Positions 23,242 to 34,939 of a DNA stretch of 64,000 nt are shown in pieces; position 1 is the stretch's first letter; the number at the start of each line of letters is the position of its first letter. The DNA comes from Loxodes magnus (taxonomy: Eukaryota; Ciliophora; Karyorelictea; Loxodida; Loxodidae): the NCBI GenBank assembly GCA_946699065.1, contig CAMPDV010000017.1:744001-808000 (forward strand), in the 5' to 3' direction. The position numbers were made by a program, and so were the translations under genes. The notes below the pieces were generated by a model. That model ran no database searches, was not told the origin of the DNA, and saw nothing but the letters and a program-made list of their open reading frames with translations.

Positions 23242-24052
23242 GTTCTTAGGGAGAGCTTTACAGATATCTTCCATTTTCTCCTGCTCTCTCCTAAACTAAA
23301 GGATGTCGTAGGACATCACTAGTCCGCCATCCATGTCTCCTTCCCGAAATCCAATTATCCTTCAGGTTCCTTCTCCCGTTATTATAATCGTTACCTTTTG
23401 AGTTGTATAATTTCTTTCTGTAAATTTATCCTGTCCTTGTTGTTCAAAACGAAATAGTTCTTCTAAGATTTTATTCTTATTAGTTCTTTCAATTTCTAGT
23501 TTCTTTCAGCAATTTCTCCAGCAGTGGTTCCTTTAACATATATAGCACCGTATTTTTCTCCGATAGAATTTAATTTACTTTGTTTTTTATTATTAGAATT
23601 CCGATTCGATTCCATTGGGATATTTGGTTACTAATAAAATTATTTTTAGATTATTACTTGTTATTATTCTTATTTTTCTTAAAGTTACTTTATTTGATAT
23701 TCAAATTCAGAAAAATGAAATTGGAATATTTGAGGGACTTCGTTAAATTATTTATCAATTTATTCCAATTTAATTACTATTTACGATTAGATTTACTTAG
23801 TGATTCTTCTATAGAGGGGAATTATAGGTCTAATTATTAAATCAATTTTTCTAGCTTGTCTTCTAGTTTTTCTATCCTTTATCTTTGTAATTTTAATTCG
23901 TATTAGATATTTGATACTCTATGCTGCACCGATTAATGTAAGCTTCCTTCGATTATATTTCTTAGATTTATTGTGACTCTTATCAGTTAGATTAGATTAT
24001 TATTCTTGTTTTTTAAATGAGCCGAAAGAGGTCTATTTCTTAGGTGCAATTT
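23242..24052 (-). mobile_element. Decayed ORF1-type retroelement R
   Basis: On the minus strand the 5' end (near 24050) begins AAAAATTGCACC. The body is Gln/Lys/Glu-rich and coiled-coil-like. The 3' end carries two hairpins: GGATGGCGGAC..GTCC..CATCC (23301-23332), like those of element L and the short elements, and GGAGAGAGC..GCTCTCC (about 23250-23292). A short repeat AATATATA at both flanks could be a decayed target-site duplication. No intact knuckle was found. Confidence 0.4.
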
Positions 24053-24059
24053 TTCAATA

Positions 24060-24476
24060 TATAAAATAAATTTATTTACTAATAAACAAAAGAAAGATAG
24101 GAACAAAATTTTGAATTGTATTATTATTTTCCTAATTATAAGAAATCCTAACTATAAGACCTTAATTGAACGTAGCTAGACATTTATTTTGTACTAAAGT
24201 ATTTGAATTTTTTGCCTATAGAATATGAATTTATAAACTATGGTGATCTCTGTTTGCAAGACTAAACGATAGAATATTTACTATATGTCAGTTAAAAGAC
24301 TCTCCGGAGTGAGTAGTATGGCAAGAACTTATTTGTTTTCAAATTTTTCTAGTTAATTATATCAAATTTTTTCATTTATTTTAGAAAATTAAATTTTTTA
24401 ACAATTTCAAAGATTATTTTTTATCTTCCAGAAATAGTAAAGTTATTAAGCTTGCTAAATATTTTTACAAATTTTT
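24060..24476. other. AT-rich spacer
   Basis: No gene or element recognised. Confidence 0.45.
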
Positions 24477-24490
24477 GGATTTTATTTATA

Positions 24491-25380
24491 AAAAAAGATG
24501 TCAGGATTTAGACCATGATTTTTCGCGGTTACAAGAAAACAAGAGTTAGCAACTCCTAGAAAGACTAGAACCAGGAAAAGGGTACCAAAAAAGTTGCCTA
24601 TCAAAGCGAGTTTCCCACCTCTAAAGAAAAGCCTATGAAATATGATGAAAACATTATACATTCGAAGTCTCAAATTAAACTACAGTACAATATATGCTAT
24701 GATTAGTTGATTAGTTGATTAGTTGGTTAGTTTGGTGCTGAAAATCCAGGATTAGGTTAAAAACCTGAAGAAAGATAATAAGATACTGATGGAAAAATTT
24801 AAAATTACAGGAGAATTGAATCAAGATTCATGACCAAAAAAAGAGATCTTGACACATTAAAAAAAATTTCACAATTTCATAATAATTATCATAACACTAG
24901 CAATAGAAGCAGAAAGAGCAGGTCAATAAACCAGAAAAAATAGTAGAAAACCAGTGTTAAATGGACCTACAAGAATAAGGAAATGATCCTATGATAGTTG
25001 AAGGAGGAAAAAACTCAATATTTAAACCTAAACGAGAAGCAAAAAGATGTTATATTATAACCTTTGAATGTATATAAGAAAAAGATGCTAGAAATTTCAA
25101 AAATTAAAATAATAATGAAGTTACTCGAAGAAGTTGAAAAAAAAGAAGAAACAAAAGCAACTAAAACTAAAAAGAGAAATTTTATATTGCAACAAATTCT
25201 GAAAAATAAGCAAGATAAAAGATACCTATTATTATCTAGGCGAAAGGACACGTCTAGGACATTGTGCATAGAAAAGAAGAGTTTAGAGACATTCAAACTT
25301 TATATTTAACCTCTAAAGCAATCTAGAGGCTGATGGGAAAGAGATTGAAAACCTCCAAGAACGCCAAGCATTTTTTTTAT
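24491..25380 (+). mobile_element. Decayed ORF1-type retroelement I
   Basis: Starts AAAAAAAGATGTCAGGA (24490-24507). The coiled-coil part (VKNLKKDNKILMEKFKI) is homologous to the LQEEVRKLRKENEKL region of the intact copies. The knuckle region near 25049-25092 starts CYI but is frameshifted and has lost its His. The C-terminus ends ETFKLYI, like VLNIYI of element D. The 3' hairpin is CCTCTA-AAGCAATC-TAGAGG (25310-25329), followed by GGGAAAGAGATTGAAAACCTCC. The flanks GGATTTTATTTATA and GCATTTGTATTTATA may be a diverged target-site duplication. Confidence 0.55.
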
Positions 25381-25725
25381 TTGCATTTGTATTTATATTA
25401 TTTTTAAATGATTAAATTTTATATATTAAGAAAGTTTATACAATAAATACTACAACTAAATTAAATTTTAAATTAATTATATTTAGAAATATTCATTTTT
25501 AAATTGATTATGCAACTTTAATTTTAAGAGAAAATTTAAAAACCTAAAAGTAATGCTTTTTTTATGAAAATGACTACTTTAAAATAAAGGAAGATACAAA
25601 AGACGCTAAGAAAGCTAGGAGTTATTTAAAAATAATGAAATCAAGATGGCATTTTATAAAAAACTATTTAATTATATTTTAATTGAAGGAAGCAATTCTT
25701 GCAGTTAAATACATCTAAAATTCTT
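25381..25725. other. AT-rich spacer with element-tail fragment
   Basis: No gene. At 25690-25742 it holds the AGCAATTCTTGCAGTTAAA tail that also occurs at 5272-5332, a remnant of an older retroelement. Confidence 0.45.
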
Positions 25726-25738
25726 TTAATTCAAAATT

Positions 25739-26770
25739 AAATAAAACTACTGACTTAAAGAAGGGTTTTTTACCACTTTCTTAAAGAAAGAGAGAAACCA
25801 GGAACATCTTTTCTTGCTACATCTTAGCTTTAACTGACCCATTCTGTTTAAGAATAATAATTAATCAGCAAGAAATAAGCTTGAAAAATAAAGAAATAAT
25901 ATTCTCAATAATAGAAAATATAAAGAGACTTTCTTTTTCCAACAGACAAATAGGCATTAAAGAAACAAACAGAAAAGTAACTCAACTCTCAACACCTCCA
26001 TTGAAATCTAAAAAAGAGACAACTCAAATGAATCTCTAGAAATAATAATTAAAAAAATAATCAAGTCAAAGTACAATAATTCAATATGGACCCTGGTACC
26101 TTTTATTTAGATAATATTGAAATAGATAATGGACTCTTAAAGATGATACAGATAATATATCAACTTATAAAATAAATTAAAAAATTCGAAAATAAATTAA
26201 ACTCATAGAAAGAAGAAATGATCGAAATAAATCAAAACTTCATAAATCATGTAGATGATGATGAGGCCTATATAGTGAACCGAAGATATAAAGCAGGAAT
26301 CTATGAACGACTGACAGGGTTAGAAAATAACATTTTAATAATTTTAGAGAAAGACAATAAAATTGATTATAATTAGATTCAAGACTCCAATAAATTGAAA
26401 AAAATTGCCGACGTCTTCAAAAGGAACCCCATGGAAATAGAAAATAAAGAAAAAGCATTTCATAGAGCAAGTAAAAGATGTTACATTTACAACAGTACTT
26501 GACACTTGTGAAAGAAATGTTTTGAACAAAAAATAAGAAGTAACATCTGGCAAAATATAAAATTTATGGAATTGGAAGAAATAGCTACTGAATTTAATCC
26601 CTCAGTAACTGGAAAATTCGAGAGAAAGAAAAAATTTCGAATATAATATATAAAATAGCAAATAACTAGATGTTAAATGCAAGACAAAGAGAAAGTAGGG
26701 TTGTAAATTATTATATTACCAAATAAACTTTTACTTTTAAGCCGAAACGAAGTATTTTAATGACTAACGA
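25739..26770 (+). mobile_element. ORF1-type retroelement J, knuckle with Cys to Tyr change
   Basis: A 13-bp target-site duplication TTAATTCAAAATT flanks it (25726-25738, 26771-26783). The ORF resembles element C's N-terminus (LKKGFFTTFLKER against EGFKKGFYTTSS). It has a coiled-coil segment around 26150-26400 and the knuckle CYIYNSTWHLWKKC at 26484-26525, in which the second zinc ligand has become Tyr. The 3' end has a weak stem TACTT..AAGTA (about 26732-26754). Confidence 0.65.
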
Positions 26771-26783
26771 TTAATTCAAAATT

Positions 26784-27612
26784 TAAATTATAAAAAAATT
26801 AAAATTTAGATATCTAAGAACTCTATTGCATTAAAACTATCTAGATAATATAATATTCATAGAAAAATAAATAATTAAGACTTAAGAATCTAAAATGAAT
26901 AATTTAAATATTTAAGTAATAATTTCTTACTTTAAAGCTAAATTTATTTAATCATATGAATTTATTTTATAATCTAGATTTAATTTTATTTATAAGATAA
27001 ACATTATTACTATAAATTATTCCATTTTAAATACTTTAGTCTTAGAAAATATTTTCTCATATAAAAAATAAATTGAAATTAATTAAAAAAACTTATTAAA
27101 GAAAATAGTAAAAAATCTATAAAACTAGGAAATTATTTATTTTTAAAAACCTAATAGCAAAATCATCTTACTTAAACTCTTTTTAAGAATCTGTGAGATA
27201 GAAGTTTAGATTAAATAGATTTAGAGAAATTATGAAGAAGCAAAACAGATGAAACGTAAGATTTATAAAAAATAAGAGTTAAGAGTCATTATAAATAAAC
27301 AAGTAAAAGTAAGTTTAAGATAATAATTAATATATATTAATTAATTATAGAGAAATGCTAAAAAATAGTTACCTTATTAAAATTTTAGACAATAATTCTC
27401 TAATAATTCAAATATGAGGAAATTAATAATATTTATTTATTTTTTTATTTTAATAAGTTAATATAGAAATTTAACAAATAACTTAGTATTTTTCTTTCTT
27501 CTTTAAGTTAAAAACTAATGATCATATAGCAAGAAGCATAATTAGAATGATATTTTAATTTTTTTATAATAATTTAATTTATTTGAAAAGTTCTGATTTT
27601 TAATAATTAAGT
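26784..27612. other. AT-rich spacer
   Basis: No gene or element recognised. Confidence 0.45.
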
Positions 27613-29175
27613 TCAATATCTTCTTTTATTGAATGCAAATTTCTTCTAATTCCTGTGTTTTTATAAGCTTTTTATCAATTTATTTTAGTCTTTCTTAAAA
27701 ATCTTGCTTTCGTAGTGCTTTTTTTCGTTTAAAAAGTTTTTTTTTCCCTAATATTCTGGTTAGAATAATCGTCTCTTTTAAGAAAATTTTAAATTTCTTC
27801 TAATACTATAATGATCATATAATACCTATAAATCTTTATATGAAAAATTCTGAAAATCTTCTTCTCTTAATTGTTGTTGTGTATTAAATGTAAATAAATT
27901 AAATAATTATTATGTTTATTATCATAAATTATATCTATTTTGCTCAAATTCTAAAAAACGGTTATCCCAATGGGTTTCATAATTTATTTATTAGTGTATC
28001 TAATTTCTTCTTTATTCTTCACTTAAAAATCTATCCAAATTTTAATCTTCTATTAAATATAAACTTTCTTATTAATTAGATTCCCTGCCTTTTAAATTTC
28101 TTCTTTCTAGTATTTATTATTTTTTCCATTAAGCTAATTCTAAGTTACCATTTTATATGTTAGAAAAGTCTTATGCTGACTTAATAGGTTTTGAAGGTTC
28201 TATAAATAACAGTTATAAATATTAAACTTCTAATTTTTCTCTTCCCTTGTTATATATTTCGTGAGAATATCAGCTTTTATCATTATTATAAACTATAAAA
28301 TCATTTAGCTCAATACTAAATTCCATATACTCTTCTTTAATTTCTCTTTACAAAAATTTAAGTTTCTTTTTTCCAATTTTAATTGAAGGCTTTTAATATT
28401 GCTGAGTTTAATTGGCGCTGAAGTAATAAAAAGCTATAGCTATAACATTTTCTTCTACACCTTCTATCTATTTCTATTGCTAATAATACTCTCCTGGCTG
28501 GATACTTATTATTTGACTCTTTACTATTACTTATAAAATTTAGTCCTCTAAGAATAATTATTTAGGAGAGAAAGGCTAAAAGTAAGGCAAACTTTAAGTT
28601 AATAATTTGCTTATTACTTCATAAATATCCTTTTCTTTAGGATTAACTCCAGGAATTTAAGAAATAGAAATGCATTTTCCTTATTAAATTTAAAAATCAG
28701 CAGGGACTAGATTTCAGTGATATTTTGGTATATTCAAATAAGGATCTATAATCTCTTATATAAGCACATCTTTCTATAGCAAATCGCTTTATATATTATT
28801 TCTCAAAAGATTGAACTTTTCCTAAAATTCTTATTTTTGACTCTCATTCAGGAATTTTTTTAATTATATCGCTAACAATGGTTTTTTGAAAACGTTAGGC
28901 TCTTAAAAACTCTATGTAAATTTAATGTTGTCATACATTTGTAAGATACAAGCATTGCATAGGCATATTTAGCACTTATTACACTTTCAACCTTTTTCTC
29001 AAAGATTTTTCAATTTTAATGATTCGAAACAATTATCACATGCTAAATTTATTATCTTGTTGTTTAAGGGCAAGTCATTTACGATATCACAAGCACTACA
29101 TTTATGCCCCTTAATAAATAAGTAAGAAAGTTCGTAATCACTTTTTTTAGTTTAAGAGCTGATATAAGTATACAT
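27613..29175 (-). CDS. Cys-rich zinc-finger protein, copy 2 (complete)
   Basis: 520 residues, from the ATG complementary to 29173-29175 to UGA (27613-27615), in one frame without introns. The zinc-binding N-terminus has C26-x2-C29, C46-x2-C49, and C65-x2-C68-x2-C71-x-C73-x2-C76, with the sequence LWEKGWKCNKCQICLCNAC in which both Trp are UGA codons. The middle (about 90-330) is globular. The C-terminal third is Gln/Arg/Lys-rich (NLFTFNTQQQLREEDFQNF, then several KK/RR pairs) and ends FAFNKRRY. A UGA-UAA-UAA triplet inside the C-terminal part must be read as Trp-Gln-Gln if this end is right. A nucleic-acid or ubiquitin-related role is possible, but no family is recognised. Confidence 0.7.
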
Positions 29176-29939
29176 TATAATAAATTTGATAAGCTCTCAT
29201 TTAAATAAATATTCTATTGGATATTATTTAAATTATGTTATAATTTAAATATAAATTAAAATAATAGCTAAATTTTCTAGTTTAATATAGTTTCATTATA
29301 GTTTACTTAATCATATTCATAAATTATTTTACTATTTATCCTTAATCTTTTAATTAACTATAATGTTATTAATTTCATTCTTTATAAAATCTTCTAGTCA
29401 ATTATTACATACAATAGCTTTATACATCACCGTTTAAATCCTAATCTAATTTGAGAATAATAGAGTATAATTAAATTAAAGATATATTAGATTATATAAG
29501 CTTAATATATTCAAATCACTATCAAATCTAATTAGATTATTTATAATTTTGCTAATGGAATCAGCTTTATATATATCTTTAACTTACTTTTATATATAAT
29601 TCATTTAGTTTTTTAGTTATTTTAATCTTAACTATTTGATAAAAGCTCTAAAGGTTATAGAATAAAGCTTTATTAGTTTTATTTAATATAAGAGGCATTT
29701 GGTAAGATATAAAATCTAATAACTAATTTTAAAAATTTATCTTTATTATGATTACCTTATTTCATAAAAACTTGCTTAATTTATGGGATTTCCCTTTTAA
29801 TTAAGACTTATTGTAAATTTTAATTTAACTTACCTTTTTTTCAAGAAATGTTAAGAATAGTTTTTTAAACTAATAAAGATCATTGAACTAAATAACCTTA
29901 ATAGTAAAATATTATGCTCTTAATGAAAAAGCAGCATAT

Positions 29940-30677
29940 AAATAATGAAATTAAAATGTTCAAAAGTGCCAATCTGGATCATTTTCTTCTGTAAATATCT
30001 CCATGCTAGTTGCAATAGAGCCTCTAGTATTTTTCTTATTCTTTATGCCAATATTTATTCTAGAAATTCTAAAATTTTTAGCAATTCTTGTACAAATGTC
30101 ACTTACTCTTACAGTAGTAGCATTTCTTCCTTATTTACCTGATTGATTTTCGATTTATAACCTCTTTTTATTCTAATTCCATCTAATTTGTCTAATTAGT
30201 TATGTTTGTGCTAATATTCTTTTGCTTAATAAACTCCAACTCTTGTTTTTATACGATATTTCCAAGCCTTACTGTTTCTTATCTATGTTCAGTTTAAATG
30301 TTCCAATATGCTTGGAGTTCCCTTTCTTAGTTAATAATTCTAATCTCTAAGTTATCTTATCCAAGCGATAATAAGTTTCTTAGTTCTTAATTTTCCTACT
30401 TAAGCACTTTAATCTCTTCTTAGAGATTGGATATTTCAAATACTAGCTGTTAAATATTGATTTCCTTTTTAATTATCTTTGATGGAAGTTCTTTTCCTGT
30501 TATTATATTAGATTACTTTCTTTTTATTACTTTAGGAGGTGTTTATTATAGTTATTAGGTTCTTTATTAGTTTTGTAAATAGGGAGAAGAAGACTCTTGA
30601 TACTTTTTTATGCCTGTTTTTTTTCTTCTTTGCTAAAGAAAAAGCCGGGAAAAAGATTTGAAGACTCCATATTTTTT
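29940..30677 (-). mobile_element. ORF1-type retroelement N with intact zinc knuckle
   Basis: Flanked by the 12-bp duplication AAAGCAGCATAT (29928-29939, 30678-30689). The site is empty in the paralogous segment (near 1890-1915, inverted). On the minus strand the 5' end is AAAAAATATGGAGTC. The protein begins MESSNLFPGFFFSKEE, has a coiled-coil-like middle, and the knuckle CYYCKSKWHLYKNC is intact at about 30070-30111. At least one frameshift separates the start from the knuckle. It is shorter than its relatives (738 bp), and its terminal hairpin is weak. A 65-residue plus-strand frame over it is only a shadow. Confidence 0.75.
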
Positions 30678-30689
30678 AAAGCAGCATAT

Positions 30690-32415
30690 TAAAGTTTAAT
30701 TGAAAATGATAAAATGAATAATAATGCTAATAGACTAAGTTATTATATTTATAAATATAAAGCAATAAAATAGCTTTGAGATAATTATATGTATTAATTT
30801 AGAATCTTATTAAGATAGAGTTATCTATGATAATTATTTTGCAATTATTTGTAATTTAACTTTATTTTAATATTTATTAGTTTATGTAAAGGCATTCATT
30901 TAATACTATTAGATATTCTAAAATATTACATTTAATAAATAGATAAATAATTTAAATGCTAAGCAAATGTTCTGAAAGATATATTAATATCTAATTTATT
31001 AGTTACTGTAAAAATTGTTATTTCAGTCATTAAGTCTTAATTATAACTATAAATCTATAAATATTTTTAAATACAGCAAAATCTTCTTTGCTTATCTAAT
31101 TTTATACTAGAATAATATCTTTAAATAAAAGTAAATCAATTATAATAAGCTACTATCAATTTAAAAGAGCCTTAGTTATCTTAAATTAAAATAATGTCAG
31201 CTATTATCTTAAAACTATAAAGATTTATTATTTCAAACTGAAAAATAACTTTTATTAATGGAACTAATAAAGTAACTTAAAAAAAGTGCTATCAATAATC
31301 AATTTTAATTGATAGAGTAAATAAACGGTATCTCTATTACGATAAAATTAATTGTGGTCTTATATCTATTAAATTATAGACGGAAAAAGAAATATGTTTA
31401 CATTTAGGGATTTTTTAAATAAAATAGTAATAATTATCTATTACTCACACTACTACTATCATATATCTTTTTTGCATTAAAAATTTTGGGTACTAAAAAT
31501 TAAGGAATTTTAGTGATATGGAAAAACTGTAGTTATTTACATCCAAATCATTTTCTAAGTTTAATAAATAAATTTATACTTCTTGGTATGTAGGTCTAAT
31601 TTGATTTTTGGAGAAGTTAGCTAAAATTTATAAAATTTTATGTCTATAAATAATTTAATCTTGATTGAATTAAAATCAACTTAAAGAATTCTTCATCTAT
31701 TTAATTTTATATAATTAAACTTGATTTTACATTAATCTAATACTTATCTTTTATAAACATAATTATTTGTATTTTCCTTTGTAAAATAACTGAAAAAATG
31801 AGAAGAATATTTATTAGTTAGCATTATAATGTTAGCAACTAAGACGATAGAGATATTAGTTTTATAATTTATTAATTACTTATAAAATAGAATTTATCAT
31901 TAAACATAATTTTAATGATTTCTTCTTATTTTAGATTATTTTATTTCTTATGTTCTATAACTAAAAATTATAAATATTTATACTTTAAAAATAAAAAAAT
32001 AAATGTTTTAAAAATATTCTAAAATATCAACCTTTAAAATTTTAATTTTGTTATAATAATTTACTATTAATAGCATATTTAAAGGATCATTAAGATATTA
32101 TTTAATCATTGCTTTGCATATATAAAAATAATTAGCTCAAAATTATTTTAATATCACTTCTTAATACATTTTTTATTATATTTTTTGTGATTTTTTACTC
32201 TGGTATCATAGTTTATTTGGAATTTCAAGACATTCCATTCAATTTACTTATTGTGGATAAACTTGAATTTTACTTCTTAAATTATTAAAAGCAGTAATTT
32301 TTAAAATTAAATATATAGATATTTTTATTTATCATGATATAAATATATTTATTTAACCATTTAATTTTCTTTTTATTTTAAATATAATTTTTTAAATTTA
32401 AGCTTAATTCTTATA
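30690..32415. other. AT-rich spacer of duplication copy 2
   Basis: Aligns in pieces with 1491-1860 (inverted), 2271-2775, 3270-3630, 4050-4310 and 4606-4950. No gene recognised. Confidence 0.5.
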
Positions 32416-32430
32416 AATCATATTAAATTT

Positions 32431-33415
32431 GGAATAAAAAAATGGAATAAAGCTTCAGAAAGGGTTTCTACATCACCTCCTCGTATTAGGAGAGGAAACC
32501 GGAAGCTATCTCTCGATAGTCGTCTTCTTAATAACCCTAACCTTTTTCTTAATAACCTTAATTATTCGGGAAATAAACCAACTACGAGGAACGAAAATAA
32601 GTCCAGAAAACAACACATGTGGAAACACCTACGTCACAAGAAAAACCTAGGAAGCAACTGAAATCAGCTCTACATCAGGAGGTTTCTGAATTTAATCCTT
32701 CTGGCCAGATGAGCATGGAGTAGCTCATCAAAGTGGTACTTAACCTCCAGGAAGAGGTTAGAAAGCTAAGGAAGGAGAACGAGAAGCTAGCCGAACAAAT
32801 CCAACATAGGTTACAAGAAACCCTAGATCTCAGGATGGCAAACTAGGAGAGGGAACTTTACGCTCTTTGGAATTACTAGCGAGAGTAATTCAGTTAGACG
32901 AACTCCTAAGTACAGAGAATTCAAGATTAGAGTCAACAGATCGAAAACATATTACAAAGCCAGAAAAACCTCCAAAAAAAGCAGAACCCACTGGAGTAGA
33001 ATTTAAATTCCGATAGGATGGAAATAGAATAGACCTCTAAATTGGAAATGCAACAAGTACCGAAGGCAAGAAAACTGTGCTATTATTGCAAGAGTTCATG
33101 ACACCTATGAAGACAATGTGCAGCTTTCCAGAAAATCAAGGAGAAATCTTGGAAAAGACAAGTCCAAATATCATTAAGGAGAAAGAAAAATTAAATTTGA
33201 TGCAGAGAAAATGGGGAAGTATATAGAAAAAAATGGGATCTCGAACCTGAAAAACTTGGAGTAGGAGCAAGAACTAAATAAATTGTGAGAAAAAAGACAA
33301 GATGAACAAGATTCAAGGGAATTACGGTTAAACTCAAGTAAGAAAATTCTAATTTTAAAACTTCTTTTAAGCGGTGACTTGATATCACTGCCAAACAATT
33401 TTAATTTAATTAATT
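32431..33415 (+). mobile_element. ORF1-only retroelement A, intact reference copy
   Basis: A perfect 15-bp target-site duplication AATCATATTAAATTT lies at 32416-32430 and 33416-33430. The element is 985 bp: an A-rich 5' end (GGAATAAAAAAATGG), one ORF filling almost all of it, a 3' hairpin GCGGTGA-CTTGA-TATCACTGC (33371-33391), and an AT tail. No reverse transcriptase or endonuclease is encoded. The structure points to target-primed reverse transcription by a LINE machinery supplied in trans. The insertion is absent at the paralogous position near 4940. Confidence 0.9.
32442..33377 (+). CDS. ORF1-like coiled-coil / CCHC zinc-knuckle protein of element A
   Basis: 311 residues in one frame from ATG 32442 to UGA 33375-33377. 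The N-terminus is rich in Ser/Gln. Around residues 68-100 is a block conserved across the family (EKPRKQ, SALHQEV, FNPSGQMSMEQLIKVVL). A coiled coil follows (LQEEVRKLRKENEKLAEQ and on to about residue 190), then the zinc knuckle CYYCKSSWHLWRQC at about 213-226 and a basic tail. The layout recalls retroelement Gag or LINE ORF1 nucleic-acid chaperones, which bind element RNA. The stop codon lies in the 5' arm of the 3' hairpin. This is the cleanest copy in the window. Confidence 0.8.
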
Positions 33416-33430
33416 AATCATATTAAATTT

Positions 33431-33906
33431 TGATTTTTAGCTATTTAAATTAATTTTCCCTCCATAAGGCTAATTTTATAAATAATTTTATAAAATATAA
33501 ATTCCTATCTACAAGAAGTGATTTTCCTCTCTTTAACAACTAATTAAATCTATTCTTATTTTTAATTTTTATCTTATAATTTCATTTAATTCTGATAAAT
33601 ATCTAATCTTTTAATATTTAGCTAAAAATAATAAATAAACTTAAATTTGTTGTGTAAACAAAATTAAAAATAAAGAATATTTACTAAAAAGATATAGCAT
33701 CTGATTATTTGAGAATCTTTTAATTTACATAGATTAGATAGAATATATAAGATATTAAAAATTATGTTCCTTAATTATATTTTATTAATAATAAAATATT
33801 TAATGAAGATTTAAATAATAAAATTAAAAGCTTTTAAATAGATATATATCATTTAAGCTTCAGCTCTATATATATTATTTATTTTATGCTGATATTATTT
33901 TGGTTT
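33431..33906. other. AT-rich spacer
   Basis: Aligns in part with 4950-5170 of duplication copy 1. No gene recognised. Confidence 0.5.
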
Positions 33907-33922
33907 AATTGAAGTTTCCCTT

Positions 33923-34902
33923 AAAAAAAAAATGGAATAAAGTTTCAGGAAAGGCTTCTATACCACCTCTTCCTAAGCCAAAAAGGAAGAGAGGAAGCAG
34001 GAAACTATCTCTTCTCTGTCTTCTTAATAATAACCTTAATCTTCTTCTTAATAAAAACCTGAAACTTAACAAGATTAACAAAAGATAACCTTAAAGACAG
34101 CCCATACGGAAACCCCAACCCCAAGTGAAAAACCGAGGAAGCAGATGAAGTCTGCTCTCCACCAGGAGGTCTCTTAATTTAATCCTTCTGGCCAGATGAG
34201 CATGGAATAGCTCATAAAAGTAGTACTAAACCTCCAGGAAGAGGTTAAAAAGCTTCGCAAGGAGAACACGAAGTTGACGGAGCTGATCTCTCATGGAATT
34301 TAAGATACACTTGATCTTAGAATGGCCAATTAGGAGAGGGAACTCGACGCTCTTTAGAATTACTAACGAGAGTAATTTAGTTAGACGAACTCCTAAGTGC
34401 AAAAGATTCAAGACTAGAGCTAGCAGATCGAAAATATCTTACAAAGTCAGAAAAGCTTCCAAAGTTAGCAAATTCCATTGGAGTAAATTCTATCTGATAA
34501 GATGGAGATCGAGAAGAATCCTTAAGTTAAGATGAAAACTAATCAAAAACCTCGGATTGTGAAACTGTGCTACTATTGTAAAAGTAAATGGCACAAATGG
34601 AAGAACTGCGGTGAGTTTCGTAAAGTAAAAGAAATACATGGAAAAAACAAGTCTAGCAAAGAATAAGAAAGAGCAAGAACCAGATCTGATGTAGAACAAA
34701 TGGAGAAGTCTACAGATTGAAAAATAACCTTGAACTGGAAGAATTTGGAGATAGAGCTAAAATGAAATATAGTGGGAGATGAAAGATCAGAGGAGCAAGA
34801 CTCAAGAATCCTAGAACTAGAAACTAACAAGATAAAGATAACTTTAAAACTTCTTTTTAGTGGTGACTAATTGGCGCCACAAAACAATTTAAATTAAATT
34901 TA
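33923..34902 (+). mobile_element. ORF1-only retroelement B
   Basis: A perfect 16-bp duplication AATTGAAGTTTCCCTT flanks it (33907-33922, 34903-34918). It is closely related to element A. The ORF from ATG 33932 is open through the coiled coil (NLQEEVKKLRKENTKL) and the intact knuckle CYYCKSKWHKWKNC at 34569-34610. One base near the C-terminus puts the family's terminal UGA (34864-34866) out of frame. The 3' hairpin GTGGTG..CGCCAC (34860-34880) has different bases from A's but the same pairing. Confidence 0.9.
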
Positions 34903-34939
34903 AATTGAAGTTTCCCTTCCAAATAAATTTAATTTTTAA

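Noticed and set aside
32431-33415. LTR retrotransposon, because of the Gag-like zinc knuckle
   Set aside because: There are no terminal repeats, primer-binding site or polypurine tract, and the target-site duplications (12-18 bp) are too long and variable for an LTR integrase.
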